A model generated the notes under the pieces. The model was not told the origin of the DNA. It worked only from the letters and a program-made list of their open reading frames with translations, and made no database searches. 64,000 bases of DNA from Bifidobacterium vansinderenii. Its GTDB lineage: Bacteria; Actinomycetota; Actinomycetes; Actinomycetales; Bifidobacteriaceae. Position 1 is the first letter of the stretch, and each line of letters starts with the position of its first letter. Position numbers and translations under genes: made by a program. Positions 34,348-43,645 of the stretch are shown piece by piece. The DNA is taken from NCBI RefSeq assembly GCF_002234915.1, contig NZ_NEWD01000026.1:1-64000 (forward strand), given 5' to 3'.

Positions 34348-35649
34348 ATGGTGGAGGGTGTGTCGATCGCATGGTGGGCGGCGCTGGTCGGCCTTGCCGT
34401 CGCGATCGTGCTGATTCTGAAGAAGCTCAATGCCACGTACGCGCTGCTGCTGGGCGCGGTGGTCGGTTGCCTGATCGGCGGCGCGTCGCTCGCGCAGACG
34501 GTGAACGTGGTGGTCGCCGGCGGCCAGAGCGTGGTCGGCACCATCGTGCGCGTGCTCGCCGCCGGCGTGCTGGCCGGTGTGATGATGGAGTCCGGTGCGG
34601 CCGACCGCATCGCCAAGACCATCGTCGCGAAGTTCGGCGAAAGTCTGGCGATCTTCTCGCTGGCGTTCGCCACGATGATCATCTGCGCGGTCGGCGTGTT
34701 CATTCCCGTGGCGGTGCTGATCGTTGCGCCGATCGCCCTCGAGGTGGGTAATCGTCTGGGCATCTCCAAGCTGGCGCTGCTCGTGGCGCTGTCCGGCGGC
34801 GGCAAGGCCGGCAACATCATCTCCCCGAACCCGAACACCATCGCCGCGGCCTCCGGTTTCGGCATCCAGCCGTCCGCGGTCATGGTGGGCAGCTTCATTC
34901 CGGCCGTCTGCGGCCTTGCCATGGCGGTTCTGCTGGCCACACTGCTGCGCAATCATGGCGCCGCGCCGACTCTTGCCGAAGCCGGCAACAGTGATTCCGC
35001 TGAATCCACTCGCGAACTGCCGACGATCGGCCGCGCCCTGGTCGCGCCGGTCATCGCCATCGTGCTGCTGCTCGTCAACCCGATCGGCAGCGTGCTGGGC
35101 ATCGGTCTGCTGACGCGCTTCCAGGTGGACGCCATGTACATTCTGCCGTTCGCTGCCGTGGTCGGTCTGTTCGTCATGGGGCAGGGCCGTCACCTGCTCG
35201 ACTACACCAAGGCCGGACTCGCACGCATGACCGACGTGGTCCTCATCCTGATCGGCGCCGGCGCGATCGGCGGCCTGATCACGAACTCGGACCTGTCCAC
35301 GCAGATCGTGAACCTCATCAAGGCGTGGGGCGTGTCCGGCTCCCTGCTCGCTCCGCTCGCGGGCATCCTCATGGCGGCGGCCACGGCATCCACCTCCACT
35401 GGTGTGATCCTTGGCAGCAGCTCGTTCGGCTCGTCGATCCTCGATTTCGGCGTCACCCCGGTCGCCGCGGCCGTGACCATGCAGGCCGGCGCCACGGTGA
35501 TCGACCACCTGCCGCACGGCAATTACTTCCACGTCAGCGGACAGGCGATGAAGATGACGGTCGGCGAGCGCATGAAGAGCGTGCCGTTCGAATCGATCGT
35601 CGGTCTGACGATGACGATCGTGGCCACCCTCATCTACACCCTGTTCTGA
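34348..35649 (+). CDS. GntP-family permease, probable glycerate/gluconate:proton symporter
   Basis: 433 residues, ATG at 34348 eight bases after AAAGGAG. About twelve membrane helices. GntP-family motifs include NATYALLLGAVVGCLIGG, AAGVLAGVMMESGAADRIA, LSGGGKAGNIISPNPNTIA and the C-terminal AGATVIDHLPHGNYFHVS. The next gene, in the same direction with an 85-base gap, is a glycerate kinase, so D-glycerate is the most likely substrate rather than gluconate. Confidence 0.88.
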   Translation: MVEGVSIAWWAALVGLAVAIVLILKKLNATYALLLGAVVGCLIGGASLAQTVNVVVAGGQSVVGTIVRVLAAGVLAGVMMESGAADRIAKTIVAKFGESLAIFSLAFATMIICAVGVFIPVAVLIVAPIALEVGNRLGISKLALLVALSGGGKAGNIISPNPNTIAAASGFGIQPSAVMVGSFIPAVCGLAMAVLLATLLRNHGAAPTLAEAGNSDSAESTRELPTIGRALVAPVIAIVLLLVNPIGSVLGIGLLTRFQVDAMYILPFAAVVGLFVMGQGRHLLDYTKAGLARMTDVVLILIGAGAIGGLITNSDLSTQIVNLIKAWGVSGSLLAPLAGILMAAATASTSTGVILGSSSFGSSILDFGVTPVAAAVTMQAGATVIDHLPHGNYFHVSGQAMKMTVGERMKSVPFESIVGLTMTIVATLIYTLF

Positions 35650-35734
35650 CCGTTCCTATTTCCGTTCTCTACCCGAATTCCCATATCCAAGCTTTGCCAC
35701 TGAACATCAATCGTTGAAATCAAAGGAGATCGTC

Positions 35735-36925
35735 ATGAAGTTCGTTATCGCACCGGATTCGTTCAAGGGATGCATGACCGCCAAGCAGGCCGCCGAGGCG
35801 ATGCGCGCGGGACTGCGCCGCGTGTTCCCCGACGCCGAATACGTGATGGTGCCGATGGCCGACGGCGGCGAGGGCACCGTGCAGTCGCTGGTCGACGCCA
35901 CCGGCGGCGCGCTGCGTCAGGCCCGTGTACTCGACCCGCTGCAGCGGGAGACCGTTGCGGAATACGGACTGCTGGGAGCTGCCGCTGGTACGGGTGCCGC
36001 GGATGCCGGCGCGGACGAGACCGAGTCCGCCGGACCCACCGCCGTCATCGAAATGGCCGCGGCCAGCGGCATCCAGTTCGTGAACAACGACACCAAGAAT
36101 CCGCTCGTCACCACCACATACGGCACCGGTCAGCTGATCCGTTCCGCACTCGACGACGGCGCCCGCACGATCATCCTCGGCGTGGGCGGATCCGCCACGA
36201 ACGACGGCGGCGCCGGCATGGCCGAAGCGCTGGGCGTGCGCTTCCTCGACGCAGACGGCAACCCGATCCCGCGCGGCGGCGGATTCCTCGACCGGCTCGA
36301 CCGCATCGACGCGTCCGGCATCGACCCGCGCATCGCACAGACCCGCATCCTCATCGCCTCCGACGTGACCAACCCGCTCGTCGGTCCTAAGGGTGCGTCG
36401 GCGGTGTTCGGCCCGCAGAAGGGCGCCACCTCGGATATGGTCGCGCAGCTCGATGCAAATCTGACGCACTACGCCGCCATCATCAAGCGCGACCTCGGCA
36501 TCGACGTGGCGCATACGCCGGGCGCCGGCGGTGCGGGCGGACTGGGCGCCGGACTCCTCGCCTTCACGAAGTCGACCATGCGCTCCGGCGTCGAGATCGT
36601 CTCACAGACCGTGCGACTGTCCGATCGCGCCAAGGGCGCCGACTACTGCCTCACAGGCGAAGGTGGCATCGACTTCCAGACCCAGTACGGCAAGACCCCG
36701 ATGGGTGTGGCGCAGTCCGCGCACCGTGACAATCCGAACATCGGCGTGATCGCGCTCGCCGGATACGTGGGCGAGGGCATCGACCAGCTGTACGATCTCG
36801 GCATCAACGCGGTGTTCGGCATCGTCCCCGCCGCCGTCTCCCTAGACCGCGCGCTCGCCGACGGACCGGCGAACCTCGAACGCACCGCGGAGAACGTCGG
36901 CCGCCTGATCGCCCTGGCCCGCTGA
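35735..36925 (+). CDS. Glycerate kinase
   Basis: 396 residues, ATG at 35735 with AAAGGAG upstream. Type I glycerate kinase (GlxK/GarK family), phosphorylating D-glycerate with ATP to 2-phosphoglycerate, which enters lower glycolysis. Family blocks are MKFVIAPDSFKGCMTAKQAA, MADGGEGTVQSLVDATGG, IEMAAASGIQFV, ILGVGGSATNDGGAGMAEAL, HTPGAGGAGGLGAGL and DYCLTGEGGIDFQT. A 10-20 residue Ala/Gly/Asp insert near 85-95 is slightly unusual. It forms an operon with the upstream permease. Confidence 0.95.
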   Translation: MKFVIAPDSFKGCMTAKQAAEAMRAGLRRVFPDAEYVMVPMADGGEGTVQSLVDATGGALRQARVLDPLQRETVAEYGLLGAAAGTGAADAGADETESAGPTAVIEMAAASGIQFVNNDTKNPLVTTTYGTGQLIRSALDDGARTIILGVGGSATNDGGAGMAEALGVRFLDADGNPIPRGGGFLDRLDRIDASGIDPRIAQTRILIASDVTNPLVGPKGASAVFGPQKGATSDMVAQLDANLTHYAAIIKRDLGIDVAHTPGAGGAGGLGAGLLAFTKSTMRSGVEIVSQTVRLSDRAKGADYCLTGEGGIDFQTQYGKTPMGVAQSAHRDNPNIGVIALAGYVGEGIDQLYDLGINAVFGIVPAAVSLDRALADGPANLERTAENVGRLIALAR

Positions 36926-36981
36926 CCTGCCGGCGTCAAAAGTCCCGAAATCCGAGGCGATTTCTTCCCCGACCGATCGCA

Positions 36982-37085
36982 ATGCCGAGTTTTGTGGTTT
37001 TTCTCCGCGCCTATTCGTGGGCGGAGCCCCGTGTGAGCCCTCACCATATGACTACGTATTCCGGGAAAACCACAAAACTCGGCAT
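36982..37085. repeat. Long perfect inverted repeat (20-bp arms) with nested hairpin
   Basis: ATGCCGAGTTTTGTGGTTTT (36982-37001) is repeated in reverse complement at 37066-37085. Inside, CTCCGC (37003-37008) pairs with GCGGAG (37021-37026). It lies in the 340-base gap between the glycerate kinase and peptidase genes. The design (about 20-bp arms, tens of bases between, TTTGTG core) matches the repeat at 244-322. A single half-copy (AATGCCGAGGTTTTGCGG) appears near 19924. Confidence 0.7.
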
Positions 37086-37265
37086 CTCACCGCGAATCAC
37101 CGGTTTCCTGACGAGAAATCCAGCGAAAAACGACGCGTCCGCAGCCTGAAGGCGAGTGCCCGGCGGCATGTTGGCGAAGCCGACACGGTATGTTCGGCAG
37201 ATGCGTCGTTCATCCGTCCGTCACGCATAATGGTTTGGGGTTCACTTATTTCGAGGTGCGTGACT

Positions 37266-40079
37266 ATGACGGAACAGACGACTGATGATATGACGACCGA
37301 CGATGCGATGGCAGCGCCCGAGAGCGCCGCATCATCGTCCGAAGCGATCCGTGCCGCGATCGCCGCATACCCGCGGGCCAAGGCACGTACCCAACGGTTC
37401 TCGCTCGGTGCGCCGCGCTCCGCAACGGTGCTCGACGACGGCTCCCACGCACTGTTCCTGCGTTCGCGCGGCCCGGAGGACGACGTCACCTGCCTGTGGC
37501 TGAGCTGGTTCGACGGCGCCGGCAATCATCACGAGACACTGCTGGCCGACCCGCGCACGCTGCTGTCCGCCGGCAACGGAACCTACGCCGGCGCGTCAGC
37601 CTCCGATCCCGCCGACTCCGACGTCCCCGACGAGGAGAAGGCCCGTCGCGAACGCGCGCGCGAATCCGCCGGCGGCATCGTGTCATACAGCGTCAACGAA
37701 TCCGGCAACCGTGTGGTGTTCACAGTCGGCGGCCGACTGTGGCTCACCACGTTCGTGTTCGACGGCGACATCGAATTCCTTTCCGACATCGAGCCGGAGA
37801 GCACCGACGCAGACATCGTGCTGGAAAACATTGACATTCCCGGCCTTGCAAATCCCAATTCCCCGAACGCGAACCGCAACGATCCCTCCCGCCACGCCCC
37901 GGTGCGCGTGACCGTGGAGGATGGCGAACTCCACGCCGTGACCCGTGAGCTCGGCGACACCTGGTACGTGTCCGCGATGGCGGTCAGCGGTCACCGCGGA
38001 CGACTGTTCCGCCCGGTGCTCAATCCGCGCATCTCCCCGGACGGACGTCTGGTCGCCTACACCACCGGCCGTATGATCAACCTCGTCGTGATCGGCGAGC
38101 ACGGCCAGCCCGACGACGAGCGTTCGATCTGCGGCGTGGCCGACGACCCGAACGTCACCGTCGGTCTGGCGGAATTCGCCGCCGGCGAGGAAATGGACCG
38201 GTATGAGGGCTTCTGGTGGTCGCCCGACTCGCGCAGCCTGCTCATCGAACGCGCCGACGAGTCGCCCGAACCGTTGTGGCACATTTCCGACCCCGCCAAC
38301 CCGACCAAGCCCGCACAGTCGCGCCACTATCCGCAGGCGCTCACACGCAACGCCGACGTGCGCCTGTTCCGTTTCGACATCGGTTCCGCCGAACACCGCG
38401 CCGGCAACATGGCGTTTGCCAGCGTGGAGGACCTGCCCGAAGTGTGGTGGGATCGTCGCGGTTACGAATATCTGGCAGACGTGCATTGGAGCCGTGGCGG
38501 AGACCCGCTGCTGCTCGTGCAGAACCGCCGCCAGACCGCCGATCAGGTGCTTGCCGTGAAGCCCGAAGGCAGCGACCCGCACGTGGGGTACGCATCGCAG
38601 CACAGCATCCTCGACGGGTTCGCGCTCGCCGACGACGGTGGTTCGCTAGCGGGCGAGGAGGCGCGCAAACGCTGGCTGCCGACGAGCACGCTGACGGTGA
38701 GCGGCAGCCGGTATTGGCTGGATCTGATCCACGGCTGCCCCGCGTGGACGCCCGGCGGTCGCCTGATCACCGCCATGCCCGACGAGGAGACCGACACCAT
38801 GCGTCTGGCGGTGGACGGTCATGCGTTCACCCCCGTCGGGTGGCAGGTTCTCGACGTGCTCGATGTGACTGATCATGACGTGCTCGCCCGCGCGACCCGT
38901 GATGCGCGCGCCGTGGATGTGGTGAGCTTCCGCCTGCCCGAGGAGGGCCAGGAATTCATCGGTTCGTATTGGCAGGAGCTGACCGTCGACAGGCACTTCG
39001 ACGCGCAGAACGCGTGCGGCGCCGCGGCGCAGGGGAGTGGCGCTGGGAATGGGGCCGGTGGCTTCGGCAATCGTTTCGCGGCCGATTCCGCGTCCGGCGA
39101 CTGTCCCGAGCCGATCGTGATGAATCCGGAGATGGGCGTGTGGACGGCGTCGCGCTCCGGCACCGGCATGGTGCTGACCGGCCGGACCATGCACGACGAT
39201 CACAGTGTGATGCTGCACATGTACGGCGAGAACGCGGACATCGGATACTCCGCTACCGTAGCGAATCACGCCGCCGTTCCCGGATTCACGCCCCGCACCG
39301 AGTTCGTGCGGCTGGGCACGCAGGGCATGTACGCGGCGATCACGCTGCCGTCCGAGTCCAGCCCGTACGCGCATGCGGAGAAGCTGCCCGTGCTGATGAA
39401 GCCGTACGGCGGTCCGATGCACCGCGAGGTCATGTTCAGTCAGGCGTACTACTGGGATTCGCAGTGGTGGGCCGATCAGGGCTTCATCGTGGTGGCTGCC
39501 GACGGTCACGGCACCGGTGCGCGCGGCCTGCACTGGGATCACGCCATGTTCGAACGTTTCGACATCGCGTTGGACGATCAGATCGACGCCGTTCATGCCC
39601 TGCCTGAGGCGATGGCCTCGCTCGGCGGGACGGAGGGCCTGACAGTGCCCGCGCCCGATCTCGATCATGTGGCCATGATCGGCTGGTCGTACGGCGGATA
39701 CCTGTCCGCGCTGGCCGTGCTGCGTGCGCCCGACGTGTTCCATGCCGCCTGCGCCGGCGCTCCGCCGACCGATTGGACGCTGTACGACACGCATTACACC
39801 GAACGCTATCTCGGCATGAACCCGACCGTGTACGAGCGCAACAGCCTGATCAAGGACGCGCCGAACCTGCGTCGACCGCTGCTGCTGATCCACGGTTTCG
39901 CCGACGACAACGTGACCGTGGCGAACTCGCTGCGCCTGAGTTCCGCGCTGCTGGCCGCCGGCCGTGAGCACACCGTGCTGCCGCTGACCGGCATCACGCA
40001 CATGACCAACGACGAGACCGTGGCCGAAAACCTGCTGCTGTTCCAGCGCGACTTCCTCCGCAAGGCGCTCGCCGAGTAG
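37266..40079 (+). CDS. Dipeptidyl-peptidase IV-type serine peptidase (S9 family)
   Basis: 937 residues from ATG 37266. No signal peptide, so probably cytoplasmic. The long N-terminal part (about 50-640) is the beta-propeller that gates access. The alpha/beta-hydrolase part follows, with the nucleophile in GWSYGGY, LYDTHYTERYLGMNPTVYE as in DPP IV, an acid in HGFADDNV and the histidine in GITHMTN. DPP IV releases X-Pro dipeptides from peptide N-termini. It is longer than typical (about 700-800) because of Ala/Asp-rich inserts, such as the Gly/Ala stretch near 595. The start is supported by GAGGTG upstream. Isolated gene; palindromic repeats follow it. Confidence 0.88.
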   Translation: MTEQTTDDMTTDDAMAAPESAASSSEAIRAAIAAYPRAKARTQRFSLGAPRSATVLDDGSHALFLRSRGPEDDVTCLWLSWFDGAGNHHETLLADPRTLLSAGNGTYAGASASDPADSDVPDEEKARRERARESAGGIVSYSVNESGNRVVFTVGGRLWLTTFVFDGDIEFLSDIEPESTDADIVLENIDIPGLANPNSPNANRNDPSRHAPVRVTVEDGELHAVTRELGDTWYVSAMAVSGHRGRLFRPVLNPRISPDGRLVAYTTGRMINLVVIGEHGQPDDERSICGVADDPNVTVGLAEFAAGEEMDRYEGFWWSPDSRSLLIERADESPEPLWHISDPANPTKPAQSRHYPQALTRNADVRLFRFDIGSAEHRAGNMAFASVEDLPEVWWDRRGYEYLADVHWSRGGDPLLLVQNRRQTADQVLAVKPEGSDPHVGYASQHSILDGFALADDGGSLAGEEARKRWLPTSTLTVSGSRYWLDLIHGCPAWTPGGRLITAMPDEETDTMRLAVDGHAFTPVGWQVLDVLDVTDHDVLARATRDARAVDVVSFRLPEEGQEFIGSYWQELTVDRHFDAQNACGAAAQGSGAGNGAGGFGNRFAADSASGDCPEPIVMNPEMGVWTASRSGTGMVLTGRTMHDDHSVMLHMYGENADIGYSATVANHAAVPGFTPRTEFVRLGTQGMYAAITLPSESSPYAHAEKLPVLMKPYGGPMHREVMFSQAYYWDSQWWADQGFIVVAADGHGTGARGLHWDHAMFERFDIALDDQIDAVHALPEAMASLGGTEGLTVPAPDLDHVAMIGWSYGGYLSALAVLRAPDVFHAACAGAPPTDWTLYDTHYTERYLGMNPTVYERNSLIKDAPNLRRPLLLIHGFADDNVTVANSLRLSSALLAAGREHTVLPLTGITHMTNDETVAENLLLFQRDFLRKALAE

Positions 40080-40208
40080 TCGGGGCGCGCGGCGGGTATC
40101 CGGGGCGCGTGATGCGCATGGTGCAGCCGGCTTCCCCTGACAGGGAAGCCGTTGCCGCATGGCATAGCCGGATGGACGAGTACGGGCCTGTACCGCCACG
40201 GGGTTGGT

Positions 40209-40434
40209 ATCGCCTTGCGGGCGATGCGTGATTATGGTTTCGTTGACGCGAAACGTTCACCTCATCAGTCACGCTACGCGTGACAGCTTCCCCTCAAGGG
40301 GAAGCCGACTTTGCCTAAAAACGGCTTTGGTGTTTTCTTGGCAGCGCAGTTTCTCAAGGGGAAGTTGGCATTGCGCTACATACTGGCCTTCCCCTTGAGG
40401 GGAAGGTGGCCGACGGAGTCGGACGGATGAGATG
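40209..40434. repeat. Composite palindromic element (copy f) upstream of the second pilus locus
   Basis: Hairpin ATCGCCTTGCGGGCGAT (40209-40225), GGTTTCGTTGACGCGAAACG, module B CACCTCATCAGTCACGC..GCTTCCCCTCAAGGGGAAGC (40258-40305), an 80-base spacer, then inverted module A, CCTTCCCCTTGAGGGGAAGG to GGACGGATGAGATG (40387-40434). A further GGCTTCCCCTGACAGGGAAGCC hairpin lies at about 40129-40150. The rest of the gap 40435-40689 shows no gene I trust; a 68-codon minus-strand frame at 40471-40677 may be a remnant. Confidence 0.75.
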
Positions 40435-40689
40435 ACGTCGCTTCGTTGCGACAAGGGTTCTTTTCCATATTCACCTGCTCTCTCTATACCCCCTTCCTCG
40501 GGTGCCATGGCCCTGCTCCCCAATGTGGTCAAACGTAACCCCCTCCAGCTCAGCCATTGCAATCATTGAGCTTGAATTTCCGTCTTCCTTGCTGATCCTT
40601 GTCATGTAGCCCGTAGGGGGCATATCTCCCGAAATGGGGGCCATACGATGGGCCGTACCTGAACGAGAGATCGGCAATGGAGGCTGAAT

Positions 40690-43620
40690 ATGAAGGGTTT
40701 TCGCATTTTGGTCAAGTGCGTCACGCTGCTCACCGCATCGCTTGGCAGCATGATCGGCAAACTGGTCGCCGCACTGCTGCTGTTTCTGGCCGCATTGGTC
40801 GTTCCTCCCGGTGCCTACGATGACTCACGCTCGATCTCCATACGAAACGGTGATTCCGACGGCGGTTCCGTCCAGGCTCAGGTCGACCCCGCAAAGACGC
40901 GGGCCACCGACACCGGTGGCAAGCGCGTACACATTTCCAGTAGCCGATTCATCGTCGCCAAGATCGAACCGGACGCGGTGGACTTCAATGACGTGGTCGC
41001 CGCTTCAAAAACTCACGCCATCAATCCCGACGGCACTGTCGGCGTCCGAGATGGCGGCGTGCAGTTCGTGCTCTGGCCCGAATACCGTGCCGCCGACGGC
41101 ACCTGGTACGTCTATGAACAGCGTTTCACCGAGCGGAACAGCGACGGTACGTGGAAGGACGAGGGGCGTTGGTATCAGAGCACGCTAAGCGCCGACGGTT
41201 TCGAGGGTGATGCGTGGATCGAAACGGATCCGCCGAACCTCGATGATGGTGGGTCCTGGTCCCCAATGCCACAAGGATGCGACGGCAAACTGAGCAATGG
41301 AGCTCGATACTGCACGGCCTCGCAGATGGACAAGATTGGATATGCATATTGGGGGAATAACGGTAGTAAGTCGAAAGTACATTTCCCAGTCGAAGTTGAT
41401 GATTACACGCAGCCATATGAGGCGCATCCGTTTAAGTATCGTGTGGCGTTGTCTCGGCCTGCCCCGTCCGATGAGATTGATGTGAATGTGTTCTTTGGCC
41501 GTGACGTTACCGAAATTACGGCGGAAGTTAGCCATCGAAAAGATTCATATTGGAGAGTCAATAGCTCGTATGTCGTGCAGTTGACCGATATTACCGGAAA
41601 AGACCAAATCGGAGCTCAGTCTGATACTCCGGATACTCCGAACTTGAATTCCTCTCAGGGGGAGGATTCAAGCTCTCTTGCTGAACCAAAATTGCTCGAT
41701 GCGGTTCCCCAACAAGATAACGGCCAAAGTGCTGTTGCCACCGGCGGCATCGTCTCCCCGCAGGTCTCCAACATCGACTCGATCACCCTCAACCCCAGTA
41801 AGCTCATGGTCGGTCGGGCGCAGAAGCCAGGCGAGTTCAAACTGCTGCTGACCGCGCTGCCCAACGATCGCGATGGCGTGCAGACCACGGCAGAAATGAC
41901 ACCCATGCCGAATCGCGGTTTCCGTATCAATGACGATCGCATGACGATGGGCGAGGACTGGTACGGTTCCAACGATCAGTCTCTCTCATTCACCATCAAG
42001 CCCAATGATGGCAATGATGGCACTCGCAGTGACGCTGCTGACAACGCCCCTTCGTCCGATTCCCGATCGTCCCACGGCGCAAGCCGTCTGGACGCACGCC
42101 TCACCATCGCCACCACCACGTACGACGTCTCGCCGGGATATGGTTCGTCATCCTCACGTTGGTTCTCCTACCAGCTGTGCGAGCAGGGCCCCAACGGCGG
42201 TTGCGCCACTCAGCAGGACAATGCGCCCGGCAGTACCAAGTCCGGCAGCGCCAACACCGTGACCTACGACCTGTCCCGATACGTCATCTGGGTGCGCGGC
42301 GAGATCGACGAACGCAACGCCATGCGCCTGTCCACAGACAGCTTCATCGTCAGAACACACGACCGGCACGGCAACGATCTGACCAATGGCGGCACCACGG
42401 AAGGCGAGCGCGGCCGATTCGATGCCGAAACGCTCACGTTCACACCGCGATTCGTCAACTCCATACGCGGGCATCTGTCGTTCACCAAGCAGAACGAGCA
42501 GGGAACGTCGCTGCCCGGCGCGGAATTCACCGCCGACGATCTGCCCGTCACCCAGTCCGGCGACAAGCCGGGCGCATACCGATACGCAGGCAAGAACACG
42601 CCCGATGCGTCACACATCATGACGTCGGGTGCCGACGGTCGGGTGCATGTCACCGACATCGATCTGACCGAGATATTCGGTTACGACGATGATCCGAATT
42701 CGGACCGGTACGGCAAACTGCGTGGTGACTCCGTCAGCTATACGATCACTGAAACTAAGGCTCCGCCCGGTTATGTACTGCCGGCCGGCGAGCCGCCAAG
42801 ATTCAAGGTGACTCTTCACTCCGACGGCACGATCGTCTACCGTGCGATCTCCGAGCGCACCGGCGCACTATGCGAAAACGGTAACGATGACGACTGCCGA
42901 TTCATAGTGGTAAATTCCGGATTCCGTTTCCTCAAGGTCGACGACAACGGCAATCCGCTGCGCGACGCCATATTCCGAATATTCGAAGGCCGGCAACTGC
43001 CGGATAACGATAACGACGACGGCACAATTCCCGCCAAACCATTGGCCTTCGTGCCGGTTGACGGCAATGTCGGATCATACAACTTCACGCCAGCCGCCGA
43101 CGTCGACAACGCTGACGGCACCGTGACCGATCTCGCCACCGACGGCAACGGGTCGATTCGTGTGCATAACCTGCCCGACGGCACATACACGATTCGGGAG
43201 ATCCGCGCGCCGATCGACGCCGACGGTCGGGAGATCTACGCCAACAAGCAGGACGTCTGGTTCCTCGTCACCGTTCACGAAGGCGCCATTCGTCTCGCCG
43301 ACGAGGACGACGACATCGGTACGTCAGAAGGAGCCGGCGCTGGCGAATCCGACACTCACGGCACCGCAATGATCGGCCCCGACGTCGCCGTCGGCTGCAC
43401 GAACGCCGAAACCGGCATGATCGCCGCCGACGATACGCCGACGACACCGATCTGCGTGGCCACCGCCACCAACCATCGCGTCAACCAGGTGGCGGAACTG
43501 CCGCTGACCGGCGGCAGCGGAGGGCTGATACCGTGCATGATCGCCGGAATCACGCTACTCGCCATGGCCGTTGGCGCCCATCTTCTCGCCGCAGCGTTGC
43601 GGAAGGAACAGTCACGCTGA
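40690..43620 (+). CDS. Large LPxTG surface protein, probable pilus tip adhesin
   Basis: 976 residues, ATG at 40690 after GGAGGC. An N-terminal hydrophobic segment (about 12-40) acts as signal. The first 550 residues are the likely adhesive part with no motif I recognise. Two SpaA/Cna-B domains follow, starting GHLSFTKQNEQGTSLPGAEF (about 597) and GFRFLKVDDNGNPLRDAIF (about 745), with ITETKAPPGY and TIREIRAPID as E-boxes. The sorting signal LPLTG is at 937-941, then a membrane helix and RKEQSR. The pilin gene follows 25 bases later, making a tip-plus-backbone operon. DNA from about 41250 to 41720 is visibly richer in A and T and in T-ending codons than the rest, suggesting exchange of this segment. 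Confidence 0.82.
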   Translation: MKGFRILVKCVTLLTASLGSMIGKLVAALLLFLAALVVPPGAYDDSRSISIRNGDSDGGSVQAQVDPAKTRATDTGGKRVHISSSRFIVAKIEPDAVDFNDVVAASKTHAINPDGTVGVRDGGVQFVLWPEYRAADGTWYVYEQRFTERNSDGTWKDEGRWYQSTLSADGFEGDAWIETDPPNLDDGGSWSPMPQGCDGKLSNGARYCTASQMDKIGYAYWGNNGSKSKVHFPVEVDDYTQPYEAHPFKYRVALSRPAPSDEIDVNVFFGRDVTEITAEVSHRKDSYWRVNSSYVVQLTDITGKDQIGAQSDTPDTPNLNSSQGEDSSSLAEPKLLDAVPQQDNGQSAVATGGIVSPQVSNIDSITLNPSKLMVGRAQKPGEFKLLLTALPNDRDGVQTTAEMTPMPNRGFRINDDRMTMGEDWYGSNDQSLSFTIKPNDGNDGTRSDAADNAPSSDSRSSHGASRLDARLTIATTTYDVSPGYGSSSSRWFSYQLCEQGPNGGCATQQDNAPGSTKSGSANTVTYDLSRYVIWVRGEIDERNAMRLSTDSFIVRTHDRHGNDLTNGGTTEGERGRFDAETLTFTPRFVNSIRGHLSFTKQNEQGTSLPGAEFTADDLPVTQSGDKPGAYRYAGKNTPDASHIMTSGADGRVHVTDIDLTEIFGYDDDPNSDRYGKLRGDSVSYTITETKAPPGYVLPAGEPPRFKVTLHSDGTIVYRAISERTGALCENGNDDDCRFIVVNSGFRFLKVDDNGNPLRDAIFRIFEGRQLPDNDNDDGTIPAKPLAFVPVDGNVGSYNFTPAADVDNADGTVTDLATDGNGSIRVHNLPDGTYTIREIRAPIDADGREIYANKQDVWFLVTVHEGAIRLADEDDDIGTSEGAGAGESDTHGTAMIGPDVAVGCTNAETGMIAADDTPTTPICVATATNHRVNQVAELPLTGGSGGLIPCMIAGITLLAMAVGAHLLAAALRKEQSR

Positions 43621-43645
43621 CAACCATTCACGAAGGGACAACATC

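Noticed and set aside
40471-40677. A 68-codon minus-strand frame upstream of the pilus tip gene
   Set aside because: No recognisable family and no clear ribosome site; possibly a remnant but not supportable as a gene.
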